Shown in pieces: positions 1 to 8,183 of a stretch of DNA of 18,825 nt (its first letter is position 1; every line of letters begins with the position of its first letter). Source of the DNA: CAZDUS01 sp044344495 (GTDB lineage Bacteria > Verrucomicrobiota > Kiritimatiellia > CAIKKV01 > CAITUY01); assembly GCA_044344495.1 (NCBI GenBank), contig JBIJCW010000022.1:1-18825 (forward strand), in the 5' to 3' direction. Below the pieces are notes generated by a model, which searched no databases, was not told the DNA's origin, and saw nothing but the letters and a program-made list of their open reading frames with translations. Both the position numbers and the translations under genes were made by a program.

Positions 1-153
1 GATGACGCCTTCTGGAGGGCGGAGTTCCTGCGACGCCGCGAACAGAGGGAGTGCATGTCATCCGCGCGTAAAAGTCGGCAGTTTAGGCGAGGATTTGTTG
101 GCGGATCCGGTATCGTCAACAGGCAATGGCCTGTGGTAGTATTTGTGCCCTGA
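1..153 (+). CDS. possible 3' end of an upstream gene (partial)
   Basis: Frame 1 is open from the first base to a TGA at 151-153. The first 18 codons read like a charged, Arg-rich C-terminal helix (begins DDAFWRAEFLRRREQREC). The other two plus frames are less convincing: frame 3 meets a stop at 3-5 and again at 69-71, and frame 2 gives a low-complexity peptide that stops near 139. If real, this gene ends about 20 bases before the glycosylphosphotransferase start and would be co-transcribed with it. The last third of the frame is not clearly protein-like, so the stretch could instead be leader sequence. The fragment is too short to assign a family. Confidence 0.3.
   Translation, partial: DDAFWRAEFLRRREQRECMSSARKSRQFRRGFVGGSGIVNRQWPVVVFVP
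119..134 (+). promoter_or_regulatory. small hairpin upstream of the glycosylphosphotransferase gene
   Basis: A perfect 6-base-pair stem (119-124 with 129-134) closes an AATG tetraloop. It lies about 40 bases before the chosen ATG at 173. The following sequence is T-containing but has no real T-run, so it is at best a weak terminator or a leader structure. It also falls inside the possible tail of the upstream gene. Confidence 0.25.
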
Positions 154-172
154 ATCGGATGCAGGCATGATC

Positions 173-1627
173 ATGAGAAGACAATGGTATCGGTCGGCGT
201 TTCCGTATGTGGTGGCTGACGTTGCCGCGGTGGTGGTTGCCTACTACGGAACTTTGCTGGCGCGTTTTCACAGCGCCTTGGGTGAACGTTGTTTTACATG
301 GGTCAATATCGTCCTGGGCGTGAGGGACACGGCGGACGTGGGGCCGGTTTTGGGTTCGTTCTATTACTATCATGCGCCGCGCATTCTGGGCATTCTCGGG
401 GTGACGCTGGTTTTGCTCTATGCGTTCCTGGACTTATATGCGGGGCGCCGGTTCATCCGGCGACGGTATCAGGCCCGGAACCTGATCCTGGCTAACCTCG
501 CGGCGTTGCTTCTCTTCTATGCCTACTTCTATCTGACCCGCAATGAGTTCCATCCCCGCAGTGTGTTTGCCACCCTGCTGGGATTGAACACGGTGCTTGC
601 GATGGTCTTCCGGTGGGGCATGGGGCACTTGCTGGAGCGGTCGGGGTTGATCCGGTGCAAGGCGATTGTGATGGGGAGCGGGCCCGAGGCACAGTTCATC
701 GAGCTATACATTCAGGCTCGGCGTCCGCAGGGGGTGGAAGTGGTGGCGACAGCGGCTCTTGCGCCGGGTGAGTCCATGCGAGGGTGGCTCGGGAGAGTGG
801 AGGCGCTGGTCCGGCGGCATGACACGCGGATGCTGATTTGTGCGGACCGGAACCTGACGGTGGCGCAGATCATGCAGATCCTGGAACTGTCCGAGGGGCT
901 GAAGCAGGAAGTCAAAGTGTTGTCCGGGCATCTTGGGGTTCTGGTGAATGAGGCGGGGATCGCCGCCGACTTCTTTTCCGAATACCCGCTGGTGCACTTT
1001 GCGGTGCCGCCGGGGGAGGGGGCGATGTCGTTGCGGATGCGGCTATTGCTGATGAGGGTGGTGACGGCGCTGTTGCTGGCGGTGAGCGCGCCCCTGCTCC
1101 TGGCGGTGGCTGCGGCGATCCGGTTATCGGGGAAGGGGTCGGTGTTCTTCGTCCAGGAGCGGATCGGATTCAACCGGAAGTCGTTCCGGATGTTCAAATT
1201 CCGGACGATGCATGAACGCGCGGATGAACTGCTGGCGCAGGTGGAGGAGTTTAACGAGTCCGGGGAGGGACTGTTCAAGATCCGGAGGGATCCACGGGTG
1301 ACACACGTGGGCCGGTTTCTGCGGCGGTTCAGTCTGGACGAGGTGCCCCAACTGATCAACATACTCCGCGGGGAGATGACGTTGGTGGGGCCGCGACCGT
1401 TGCCGAGGCGGGACTTCGAAAACTACTATGAGGAGTGGCACTACAGCCGGCATGGCGGGTTGCCGGGGTTGACGTGCCTGTGGCAGGTGTCAGGGCGCAG
1501 TGATGTGAGTTTTCACAACATGTGCATTTTGGATGACTACTACCTGCGGAATCAGAATCTGATCCTGGACATCAAGATACTGGCCCGGACCGTGGGGGTG
1601 GTGTTGTTCGCCAAGGGGGCTTACTGA
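173..1627 (+). CDS. polyprenyl-phosphate glycosylphosphotransferase (WbaP/EPS sugar transferase type)
   Basis: This enzyme transfers a sugar 1-phosphate from a nucleotide sugar to undecaprenyl phosphate in the inner membrane, the first step of the repeat unit. The ATG at 173 is preferred (484 aa) because a short GCAGG lies 7 bases upstream; ATG 167 and TTG 143 are in-frame alternatives. Residues 10-30, 70-90, 103-121 and 131-148 look like N-terminal membrane segments. They are followed by a soluble CoA-binding-like region (about 163-275, starting KAIVMGSG) and one more hydrophobic segment (295-317). The C-terminal bacterial sugar transferase domain (PF02397 type) shows the family signatures FKFRTMH (341-347), FSLDEVPQLINILRGEM (386-402, with the Asp-Glu pair 389-390), LVGPRPLP and LPGLTCLWQVSGRS. 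Length and order fit the WbaP family. The sugar specificity cannot be read. It faces the minus-strand series with a 15-base gap. Confidence 0.93.
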   Translation: MRRQWYRSAFPYVVADVAAVVVAYYGTLLARFHSALGERCFTWVNIVLGVRDTADVGPVLGSFYYYHAPRILGILGVTLVLLYAFLDLYAGRRFIRRRYQARNLILANLAALLLFYAYFYLTRNEFHPRSVFATLLGLNTVLAMVFRWGMGHLLERSGLIRCKAIVMGSGPEAQFIELYIQARRPQGVEVVATAALAPGESMRGWLGRVEALVRRHDTRMLICADRNLTVAQIMQILELSEGLKQEVKVLSGHLGVLVNEAGIAADFFSEYPLVHFAVPPGEGAMSLRMRLLLMRVVTALLLAVSAPLLLAVAAAIRLSGKGSVFFVQERIGFNRKSFRMFKFRTMHERADELLAQVEEFNESGEGLFKIRRDPRVTHVGRFLRRFSLDEVPQLINILRGEMTLVGPRPLPRRDFENYYEEWHYSRHGGLPGLTCLWQVSGRSDVSFHNMCILDDYYLRNQNLILDIKILARTVGVVLFAKGAY

Positions 1628-1642
1628 GGCCTGCCCAAGCGG

Positions 1643-2398
1643 TTAGCGAAGTTCAGGAAAGGCCGCGCCGACTAGGTCATTGACCTGTTCGATGAATTTT
1701 TCCCTGGAGACATTCCGCTCTGAGGCAAGTGTCATGTAGGCCCAGCGCGAAATCCGGCCATGCGCGAGCCGGTCCCACATGAGATGGGCCGTGAGTCTGG
1801 TATGGCTGGGGGTTTGACGGCGTTGATCCATGAACCAGTAGGCGAGAAAGGAATGGATTTCCCGGGTGTGCCCATTGGGGTCGCGGGTTAGATGGGATAA
1901 TTCCAGCAAGGTCAGACTCAACGGTGGATGATCGGGAAGAGGGACGGCGATTTCCTCCTGCCGGACAATGCGGTAACCCTGGCCAAGGATGCAGGTTTGA
2001 GGACGATGGATGCTGTTCATGTTGGGAGGGCTGATGACCAGCGCCATGGTTACGATGCTACCCGCGGCATTGGTATACTGCCGATGGATCAGCAGGGTGG
2101 TGGCGGCGAGACTATGCCGTTCGCCAAGGGACCAGGTGTCGAGTTTTGTTGCGCAGATTTGGCACAGGGGTTGTCCGCCTTCGTATCTGGATGAATCCGG
2201 CGTCCATGCCTGGTTGCATTGATCATTTTGACAGAAGAGGATTGAGCGTCCTGTCCAAGCGCCCGCTGTTACGGGCAGTTCCTGTACGGGGGGGGCTGTT
2301 TCGATCTGGAGAGGTTTGGCGAGGCGAATCGACAATCCGGTGGCGGCCAAGAGGGCAAGGATCACGAGGAAAAGTTTTGTCCGGACTGGGAGGGTCAT
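1643..2398 (-). CDS. EpsI-family exosortase-associated protein (DUF3485) with Cys4 insertion
   Basis: EpsI proteins accompany exosortases, either fused to them or as a separate gene, and are thought to work with them at the periplasmic side. The start is the ATG at 2398, which overlaps the exosortase stop as ATGA; it gives 251 residues. Residues 7-27 form one N-terminal membrane anchor or uncleaved signal. The conserved early GAW (46-48) and the Cys/His block HRPQTC (131-136) followed by GQGYRIV are typical of the family. Unusually, residues 56-82 carry C-x4-C-x17-C-x2-C (Cys56, 61, 79, 82). This resembles a zinc ribbon inserted between the two conserved blocks. It is the last gene of the leftward series. 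Family assignment is firm; the metal-binding role of the insertion is an inference. Confidence 0.85.
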   Translation of the reverse strand: MTLPVRTKLFLVILALLAATGLSIRLAKPLQIETAPPVQELPVTAGAWTGRSILFCQNDQCNQAWTPDSSRYEGGQPLCQICATKLDTWSLGERHSLAATTLLIHRQYTNAAGSIVTMALVISPPNMNSIHRPQTCILGQGYRIVRQEEIAVPLPDHPPLSLTLLELSHLTRDPNGHTREIHSFLAYWFMDQRRQTPSHTRLTAHLMWDRLAHGRISRWAYMTLASERNVSREKFIEQVNDLVGAAFPELR

Positions 2399-3288
2399 GG
2401 CTTTATCTCCGTTGGTGTTTGGGGTCGCCGCGCTTTGGAAACTAGCTGGCCGATGGACATCAGCAGGATGGTGGCCACGATGAACACGATATATCCCGAG
2501 TAATCGTGATAAACTTTCAGGGCGGCTTCCTGGCCGAAGAGTTGCGCCACCAGGGCAATTGAAACGATGCGCGCCACGTTGGCGGCAATGGCGATCGGGA
2601 TGGAGAACAGGAATAGAAGCCATTTCTTCGGCATGGATTTCTGGGTGAAGTAGGCATAGGCGGCAGAGAGGGCGGTCAAGGCCAGGAGGGATCGGATGCC
2701 GCTGCAGGGGTCAGCCACGTCGAAGGAAAAGGCGCCTCCGGCGGTTGAATAGATGGCGGTTCCCGTGCGCTGTGAAGCCACTCCGAATCCGTTCAGGATT
2801 TCGTTCGCCAGTGTGGCGGCAATCATCCGCAGTTTGAAACTCAGGCCGTCAAGGATGTTCAAGGGGATGCAGAAGGTGAGATACCCGATGGGGAAGATCA
2901 ACAGGCGCGCCACCGCAGTTCCGTATAGCGAGAGGCCGCATCCCCAGAGGAACAGGAGCAGTGAAATCAGCGACAAGCGGTGGAATCCGCTCCGGAAACC
3001 GATCCAGTGCAGAAGTAGGGCTAGCAGGACAAGGGTGAAGCCCCAGGGGATGGTGCGTTTTTGGGCGCTCGCGAGCATTGCCCGGCTGTTCCATAAGGCA
3101 TAGAGGGATACCAACGGCAGGAGTGGGCCATGCGAATAATCCGCGCCGCCATAGATCGGGACCTGCCACATGCCCAGCATGTAGCTGATGGCGGGCTGGT
3201 AGAGCAGGGTGGCGGAGGCCAGAATGAGCAGCCAGAGGAAGGTCTCGGATAATGCAGACGCTGTTGTGCGGTTCGGGCTTGGGTTCAT
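2395..3288 (-). CDS. exosortase (EpsH family transpeptidase)
   Basis: A 297-residue polytopic inner-membrane protein. Exosortases cleave C-terminal sorting signals of the PEP-CTERM kind and are predicted cysteine transpeptidases. The catalytic residues of the family are all visible: Cys195 in DPCSGIRSL, Arg240 in ANVARI, and His261 in YHDYSGYIVF. The early SHGPLLPLV motif (52-60) is also typical. Hydrophobic segments cover most of residues 17-38, 83-96, 105-145, 200-215 and 223-285. The ATG at 3288 overlaps the stop of the GT-C-like gene by 4 bases, and its own stop overlaps the EpsI start by 4 bases, so the three are likely translated together. The subtype cannot be decided without a profile search, and no sorting-signal protein is seen in the window. 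Confidence 0.93.
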   Translation of the reverse strand: MNPSPNRTTASALSETFLWLLILASATLLYQPAISYMLGMWQVPIYGGADYSHGPLLPLVSLYALWNSRAMLASAQKRTIPWGFTLVLLALLLHWIGFRSGFHRLSLISLLLFLWGCGLSLYGTAVARLLIFPIGYLTFCIPLNILDGLSFKLRMIAATLANEILNGFGVASQRTGTAIYSTAGGAFSFDVADPCSGIRSLLALTALSAAYAYFTQKSMPKKWLLFLFSIPIAIAANVARIVSIALVAQLFGQEAALKVYHDYSGYIVFIVATILLMSIGQLVSKARRPQTPTEIKP

Positions 3289-4808
3289 GGGGGTGTTTCC
3301 CTTTGGAATAGTCTGGCCTCGTAGATGTTGTGCCGGTGTTCGACGCTATGCGAGCGGAATTTGCGCGACCAGACTTGCCGGTACACCAGCCCATTGTCCC
3401 TGAGGGACTGCGCCACGTAATTCTCGGCGGTTCCCAGATTTTCCAGAATGAAGCGGGGATGCGCCATGCGGACCATGTCTGGGAGGGCCTTCTTTTGAAA
3501 TTCCAGTGTGGCCAATCCACCGCCATCCAGGAGCCGTACGTTGGGTGGGCGTGAAGCGGCCACCACCCCGATGTCATAATAGACAAGGGCTGTGTCGCCG
3601 GGGTTCGCCCGTGTGCCGATTTGGGCGGTTGCTCGCCGCATGGTTGCCACATACTCCGGCATCATGCCGGTCAGGACGGGACGAAGTATGCGTTCGTTGA
3701 TGAAGAGGGCGGTGGCCAACTGGAGCGCACAGACGGAGCAGGCCATGGTGAACATTCGACGGTTGGCCGACAGAGTTTTCGCTCCCAGGATGGCGGCCAG
3801 TACGGGGAGCACGGACATGAATGGAAGAAAGTAACGGGCGGCGCTTTGCAATCCGGGGGCTTTCAGCGAGTAGAAGCAGAAACCCAGGAGTGGAAAGATC
3901 CAGAGCAAGGTTGTTTTTGCCATCAGATTGCGCCAAGGGAGACTGGATGGCCGCAGGATGATGGTAAGTCCAGCCAGTCCGATCATGATTAAGCTGCCAA
4001 AGCATCCAGAGGCGGTTGTCTTGGCCAACTGTGTCCATACCGGCAGGTTTAGCCAGAGCAGTTCCGTTGTTGTTTTTGCCGTGGCCGTTGTGGGGGTGAT
4101 GTAGCCAAAGCACAGGTACAATGAGACCAGGACTGGCAGGAGGGCCAAGGCAAATCCAGCGGCCAACGCCGTGCCATCGGCCAGCCATTTCCGGCGGTTA
4201 TTCAACGCGCTATGCGCCAGAAAGGCGGGACATAGCAAGCCAAGTTCCGGGCGCAGCAACACGGTGGTCGCGAGGGCAAGACCTGTCAGCAGGAAGAGCT
4301 TTAGCCGGCGGCGTCCTGTGGCATCTTGAATTCTGAGAAATCCGTTGATCAACCCGATGGCGGCCGCCATGGCGAACGTCACTTCCATAAACGTGCCATT
4401 CCATCGCCAGAGGTGGACGTTGGTGGCGGCTAAGGCGGCAGCGATCAGTCCCCATGCCGTTCGGCCAGACAGGCGGCGCGAGAGTGTAAACACGCCGAGG
4501 ATGTAAAGGGCGCTGGCGAGGGAGGAAAGGAGCATCCCGACAGCCAAGACGGAGGGTGTGAACATCCTGAGCACGGAAAAGAAGGCGGTGAATAGCGGAC
4601 TTGTGGAGAGAAAGACCGGTTCGTGAGGGTTGATCCCGCAGCCTAGGCCTTGGTGGATATTTTCGATAATGGCCAGATGGATGAAGGCGTCATCAGCCCC
4701 AGGGTAACCGGGATAGCAAACCAGTTTGATTGCCGCAGGTAGGAGGCATAATCCGGTGAGGAGCCCAAGGGTCGCGATGTTTCGAGTCATGGGGGTTTTC
4801 GTGCTCAT
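3285..4808 (-). CDS. GT-C/ArnT-like polytopic membrane glycosyltransferase (putative)
   Basis: The ATG at 4808 is chosen because it overlaps the methyltransferase stop as ATGA; it gives 507 residues. The protein has a hydrophobic N-terminus (about 11-30) and then an external loop with GADDAFIHL (38-45 region). The paired Asp39-Asp40 sits where GT39/GT83-like enzymes carry their catalytic acidic residue after the first membrane segment. Many further membrane segments extend to about residue 390. A soluble C-terminal domain (about 400-507) follows, containing YYDIGVVAASRPP. Such enzymes take sugars from polyprenyl-phosphate donors and act on the outer face of the inner membrane. The acceptor could be the glycan or a protein, and the exosortase gene directly downstream makes the latter worth considering. 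The fold class is fairly likely; substrate unknown. Confidence 0.75.
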   Translation of the reverse strand: MSTKTPMTRNIATLGLLTGLCLLPAAIKLVCYPGYPGADDAFIHLAIIENIHQGLGCGINPHEPVFLSTSPLFTAFFSVLRMFTPSVLAVGMLLSSLASALYILGVFTLSRRLSGRTAWGLIAAALAATNVHLWRWNGTFMEVTFAMAAAIGLINGFLRIQDATGRRRLKLFLLTGLALATTVLLRPELGLLCPAFLAHSALNNRRKWLADGTALAAGFALALLPVLVSLYLCFGYITPTTATAKTTTELLWLNLPVWTQLAKTTASGCFGSLIMIGLAGLTIILRPSSLPWRNLMAKTTLLWIFPLLGFCFYSLKAPGLQSAARYFLPFMSVLPVLAAILGAKTLSANRRMFTMACSVCALQLATALFINERILRPVLTGMMPEYVATMRRATAQIGTRANPGDTALVYYDIGVVAASRPPNVRLLDGGGLATLEFQKKALPDMVRMAHPRFILENLGTAENYVAQSLRDNGLVYRQVWSRKFRSHSVEHRHNIYEARLFQRETPP

Positions 4809-5455
4809 GGGTTGCCCTGTTCTGATCTCCGGAAGGCAATGAGGGATTTGGGCCAACCTGCCGCAATTTCGACAATGATCTTGGCGTCCGGAAACAAGGT
4901 TTTCATTTGATTTTTGCCCAGCAGGCGTATCCCCAGTTGCTCGGCATCGTCGGCTGGGGATCCGTTTAGACAATGCCGGAATGTAAACCCAGGCACCAGG
5001 CGCGCGTAAAGGCGGGGAGGTAGCCAGTGGATAAACGGGGTGAGTAGATGCGGTTCAACCGGGAAGCGGGGGTCGGGGGTCTGGACAAAATAATTCCGCC
5101 CAACCCGCCGGACTTCCTGCGCCATTTTCAACTGTGAGTCTTCATTGCCCACATGCTCAATGACGGAATTACTGAATACATAATCAAACGACCGATCCAT
5201 GAATGGGAGCGAGCGCGCATCGCCTGTTACCCATTGGGTGGTTGAGTTCAGCCCGGGAGGAGCAGAACCAAGATTGAGGATGGTGACGCGGGGGACGGGA
5301 AAGCCCAGTTCCTGTCCGAGTTCCCAGAAGTAGGGACTCCCACCGACATCCAGGAGGGTATCCCGGCGGTGTATGTCAAAAAGATCATAGAACAACCGCA
5401 AGCGTTGAACTCGATACCTGCGGAGGAAAGGTTTGTATAAGCGATAGATGTCCAT
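4805..5455 (-). CDS. class I SAM-dependent methyltransferase
   Basis: A 216-residue protein with a Methyltransf_11-type core. Motif I is LLDVGGS (34-40). A further conserved stretch is TGDARSLPFMDRSFDYVFSN (77-96), followed by SVIEHV. The residue after strand 2 is Asn61 (ILNLG) where an acidic residue usually contacts the SAM ribose, a small departure from the family norm. The C-terminal part (120-190) holds a substrate-type segment with several Pro and aromatic residues. It starts at an ATG 2 bases after the stop of the WecG-type gene, and its stop overlaps the next start by 4 bases. In this context an O-methylation of a sugar or of a lipid-linked intermediate is likely, but the substrate is not shown by the sequence. 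Confidence 0.85.
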   Translation of the reverse strand: MDIYRLYKPFLRRYRVQRLRLFYDLFDIHRRDTLLDVGGSPYFWELGQELGFPVPRVTILNLGSAPPGLNSTTQWVTGDARSLPFMDRSFDYVFSNSVIEHVGNEDSQLKMAQEVRRVGRNYFVQTPDPRFPVEPHLLTPFIHWLPPRLYARLVPGFTFRHCLNGSPADDAEQLGIRLLGKNQMKTLFPDAKIIVEIAAGWPKSLIAFRRSEQGNP

Positions 5456-5457
5456 AA

Positions 5458-6240
5458 TCAGTTCTGGTTGGATCGCTTACCGCCTATCGCCTCGCGGAAA
5501 AGAGCCCATACGAAGACGGGGTTATTACGCAAGTATCGCGGGCCCAGTCTCCGGGGTTCCATGCAGAGGCGGAAGAACCACTCCAATCCAGAGTGCTGCA
5601 TCCAAGGAGGTGCCTGTCGCATGCGGCCTGTATGAAAATCAAAGGCGGCGCCGACTCCGAGCATCACCTTGGCGCGGATGGCCACGGCTTTCCAGCGCGC
5701 CATGAGTATTTCCTGCTTTGGAGTGCTCAGGCCGATCCAGAGCAGGTCCGGTTGCAGGCGGTTAATTTGGGCGAGGATGGCTGTCTCCTCCGCAGGCTCC
5801 AGAGGGCGGAAGGGCGGGCAGAAGGTTCCGAGGACTTTGAGGCCGGAAAACTTTGCTTCCATCCGGACTTTGAGTTCGTCGGCAACGCCCGGTGCGCCGC
5901 CGTAGAAGTAGCTGGTCCAGCCGAGACGGGCCGCCTGTTCGAGAATCGCCAGCGTCAGATCCGGGCCGTAGACGCGTCCCACGCTGGGGTGGCCCTGTCG
6001 TCTGCCAAGCCAGACGAGCGGCATTCCGTCGGGCACTACGGCGTCGGCCTCGTTGTGGATACGCTGGATGGCAGGATTTCGCATGCCCTCGGTGACACCG
6101 TGAACACCGGTTACGCAGACGTAGTGTCCGAATTCCGGTGACTGGATCCACTGATCCACCTGGGTCACGGTACCGGAGAGGTTCACGGCCGTGACGCCAG
6201 TGCCTAGAACGTCAAACCTTGGAAGGGGGGGCGGATTCAC
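5458..6240 (-). CDS. WecG/TagA/CpsF family glycosyltransferase
   Basis: Enzymes of this family (PF03808) add the second sugar, such as N-acetylmannosaminuronate or N-acetylmannosamine, to a polyprenyl-diphosphate-linked sugar at the cytoplasmic membrane face. I use GTG 6240 as start (260 aa) because it overlaps the upstream stop as GTGA and an AGGGAA lies about 7 bases before it. Family signatures are clear: FDVLGTGVTAVNL near the N-terminus, ADAVVPDGMPLVWLGR (66-80, with the conserved Asp71), YFYGG (111-115), PKQE (174-177) and the block GVGAAFDFHTGRMRQAP (195-211). The basic, aromatic C-terminus (GLEWFFRLCMEPRRLGPRYL) is the membrane-binding end typical of the family. In this locus it probably acts directly after the WbaP-type enzyme. 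Confidence 0.93.
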   Translation of the reverse strand: MNPPPLPRFDVLGTGVTAVNLSGTVTQVDQWIQSPEFGHYVCVTGVHGVTEGMRNPAIQRIHNEADAVVPDGMPLVWLGRRQGHPSVGRVYGPDLTLAILEQAARLGWTSYFYGGAPGVADELKVRMEAKFSGLKVLGTFCPPFRPLEPAEETAILAQINRLQPDLLWIGLSTPKQEILMARWKAVAIRAKVMLGVGAAFDFHTGRMRQAPPWMQHSGLEWFFRLCMEPRRLGPRYLRNNPVFVWALFREAIGGKRSNQN

Positions 6241-8183
6241 GGGTTTTCCCTGGTGGTCGGAGCGGGCGGCTGGAGTTTGACGATACACCATTCCTGTTCG
6301 CCTTCGGCGACGGTGAGGGTCAGGTCAACGGTGGCGATCAAGTGGCCGTCAATTACGGCGAGCCACGATTCAAGGGAGCCACACTGTTTCTCCACGATGG
6401 AACGACGCGCCACGATCGCTTGAATTCCCATCTGGTCGAGTTTGGGGCGATTGAGCATGTCCGGGCCAATGATGTCCATGACGCGTCGCCGACCCAAAGG
6501 TTTCCAGAGGGAAACTTCGGGATCGCCGCCGGATTGAATAAAGCCGATGACGTGGATCTCGGAAGGGAGCAGGTTGCCGGCAGGGGCCAGAATCTCCGCC
6601 CGGGCGTGATACACAGTGTAGACGGTGGCAACTCTGGCCAGTAACCGGCTGCCGGGATTTTTTGAGGCCAAGGATCGTGTTATGGTTTGCGCTGGCCATA
6701 AAGGGCGTGAAGGGGTTAGGGCGACGATTAGCAGGGCAGACAGACTCACCAAAACGGCCAGTGATCGCCACCAGCGCAGGCGCGTCACGCACTCTGTTCC
6801 TGGGAGTGCCAACAGTGCCGCGATCAGGATTGGGTAGTAGGGCGAAAGTAGTCGAGCCGTGCATTCGCCCGACATCATCGCAGTATAGACTAGGAGGGCG
6901 ATGGCGCCTCCCGCCAGTGTTGACCATTGCAAGGGACGCGAGGGCCTTCGTCGCCGCTTGAAGGCGGCAATACTCATGGTTGTAACAAGGAGTGTTGTAA
7001 TCCCGATCCCAAGTCCGGCACTTTCTTCGTTGCCTAGTTCTCTGAATTTAATGCAAAACTTTGGAAATTCATTGGCCATGCGTACGTGAAACGAGTCCGG
7101 AATCCGTTCCTTGATAAAGGTGTTCAGTGTTGACGCATGGGGCAGGAGAGGTGGGGCAAGGCTTCCCACCATCAATTGTAGGCTGTTGCCAAGGAGGGCG
7201 GCTTTTGGGAAATCGGCTTTGAGTTTTTCCTGATTGACCGGGTCCCCGAAACAGTTGCCCGTGTACTGATGGTTCAGGATAGCGGTGGGGGCGTACGAAA
7301 CGATCAGCGCCAGGCATAAGATGGCCGCTGTTTGTGGCCAGCGGGTCTTGACTTGCGCCATTGCCGGACGTATGGCCAACAGGACAGGAAGTAGCAGTGG
7401 AAGATTACAGGCCTTGACGCTCGTCATCAGTCCTGCCGCCAGCAATGCCAACCAGAGCGCTGAGATGTTGCCTGGCCGGATTGCCCGACATCCGAAATGA
7501 AGTGCGGTCAGCGCCAGTACGGTGCCGAAGGTGTCATTGCCGACGCCTCCGGCGGACGAGACATAGCAGTATCCGGTCGGGAGGATCCACATCCAGAACC
7601 AGGCGGTGCGGCGCTTGACGCCGAGTTGGGTCAGGATGGAAAACATCAGGCCCGGCATCAGGAGATAGGAGGCGATGTTGATCAGGAAGAACAGGCGGCT
7701 GGAGTGTGAGAAGACGAGGAGGGGCATCATGGCCCATTCCATGCCGGTGCCGCTGTAATTCATCCGCGCATTGGAGGTGTGAATCCAGTGCCAGTGTCCG
7801 GCATCCCACCAGTGCAACATGCGGGAGAAGCGATAGGCCAGGAAGTCGTAGTTGTTGGGTTCGTAGAGGAACCCGCCGATGGCGGCGGCCAGAGTGGTGA
7901 TGGCAAAGAGTGCGGGAAGCGGCTGTTTGGTGCTGCGCCGTGCGAGTTGGCGCAGGTGCCGGGTGGTGTTAATCAGGAGTGAGGTCATCGCGCCCCGTTT
8001 GACGATTGCCAAGGCCAACAAGGGGACCAATGCCAGAGTGTAACCCAGGCGGTTCAATCCGCACGTCAGGGAGAGGATCCACCCGGATAGCACGGCCCAC
8101 GTCAGGAGGAGAGTCCATGCGGCATACATATCCAGAGGGGTGGACGGGGTTGGCGACGAGTTTGGCAGTGGTTGGGTGTTCAT
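6237..8183 (-). CDS. large polytopic membrane protein, GT-C-like glycosyltransferase (putative)
   Basis: The ATG at 8183 overlaps the upstream GT2 stop as ATGA and gives 648 residues; an in-frame upstream start would add 35 poorly hydrophobic residues. It has about ten or more hydrophobic segments between residues 20 and 510 and a soluble C-terminal domain of about 130 residues. After the second membrane region comes a loop with NNYDFLAYRFSRMLHW (110-125); Asp113 is in the position expected for the catalytic acid of GT39-like enzymes. A periplasmic acceptor and a polyprenyl-phosphate sugar donor would be expected for that fold. It is longer than the other GT-C-like protein at 3285-4808 and shows little similarity to it by eye. 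A non-enzymatic membrane role remains possible. Confidence 0.65.
   Translation of the reverse strand: MNTQPLPNSSPTPSTPLDMYAAWTLLLTWAVLSGWILSLTCGLNRLGYTLALVPLLALAIVKRGAMTSLLINTTRHLRQLARRSTKQPLPALFAITTLAAAIGGFLYEPNNYDFLAYRFSRMLHWWDAGHWHWIHTSNARMNYSGTGMEWAMMPLLVFSHSSRLFFLINIASYLLMPGLMFSILTQLGVKRRTAWFWMWILPTGYCYVSSAGGVGNDTFGTVLALTALHFGCRAIRPGNISALWLALLAAGLMTSVKACNLPLLLPVLLAIRPAMAQVKTRWPQTAAILCLALIVSYAPTAILNHQYTGNCFGDPVNQEKLKADFPKAALLGNSLQLMVGSLAPPLLPHASTLNTFIKERIPDSFHVRMANEFPKFCIKFRELGNEESAGLGIGITTLLVTTMSIAAFKRRRRPSRPLQWSTLAGGAIALLVYTAMMSGECTARLLSPYYPILIAALLALPGTECVTRLRWWRSLAVLVSLSALLIVALTPSRPLWPAQTITRSLASKNPGSRLLARVATVYTVYHARAEILAPAGNLLPSEIHVIGFIQSGGDPEVSLWKPLGRRRVMDIIGPDMLNRPKLDQMGIQAIVARRSIVEKQCGSLESWLAVIDGHLIATVDLTLTVAEGEQEWCIVKLQPPAPTTRENP

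Noticed and set aside
97..120. Hairpin with G-T pairs before the first gene
   Set aside because: The stem contains two wobble pairs and no T-run follows, so it cannot be supported as a terminator.
712..1362. Long open frame on the minus strand inside the glycosylphosphotransferase gene
   Set aside because: It is antisense to a clearly conserved domain, rich in Ser, Arg and Pro, and has no recognisable motif; it is a shadow of GC-rich coding sequence.
1628..1642. Terminator between the converging glycosylphosphotransferase and EpsI genes
   Set aside because: The gap is only 15 bases and has no inverted repeat or T-run.
3574..4188. 204-residue open frame overlapping the GT-C-like gene in another frame
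   Set aside because: Composition is Pro/His/Arg-rich without motifs, and the other frame codes for a plausible membrane protein joined to its neighbours by exact overlaps.
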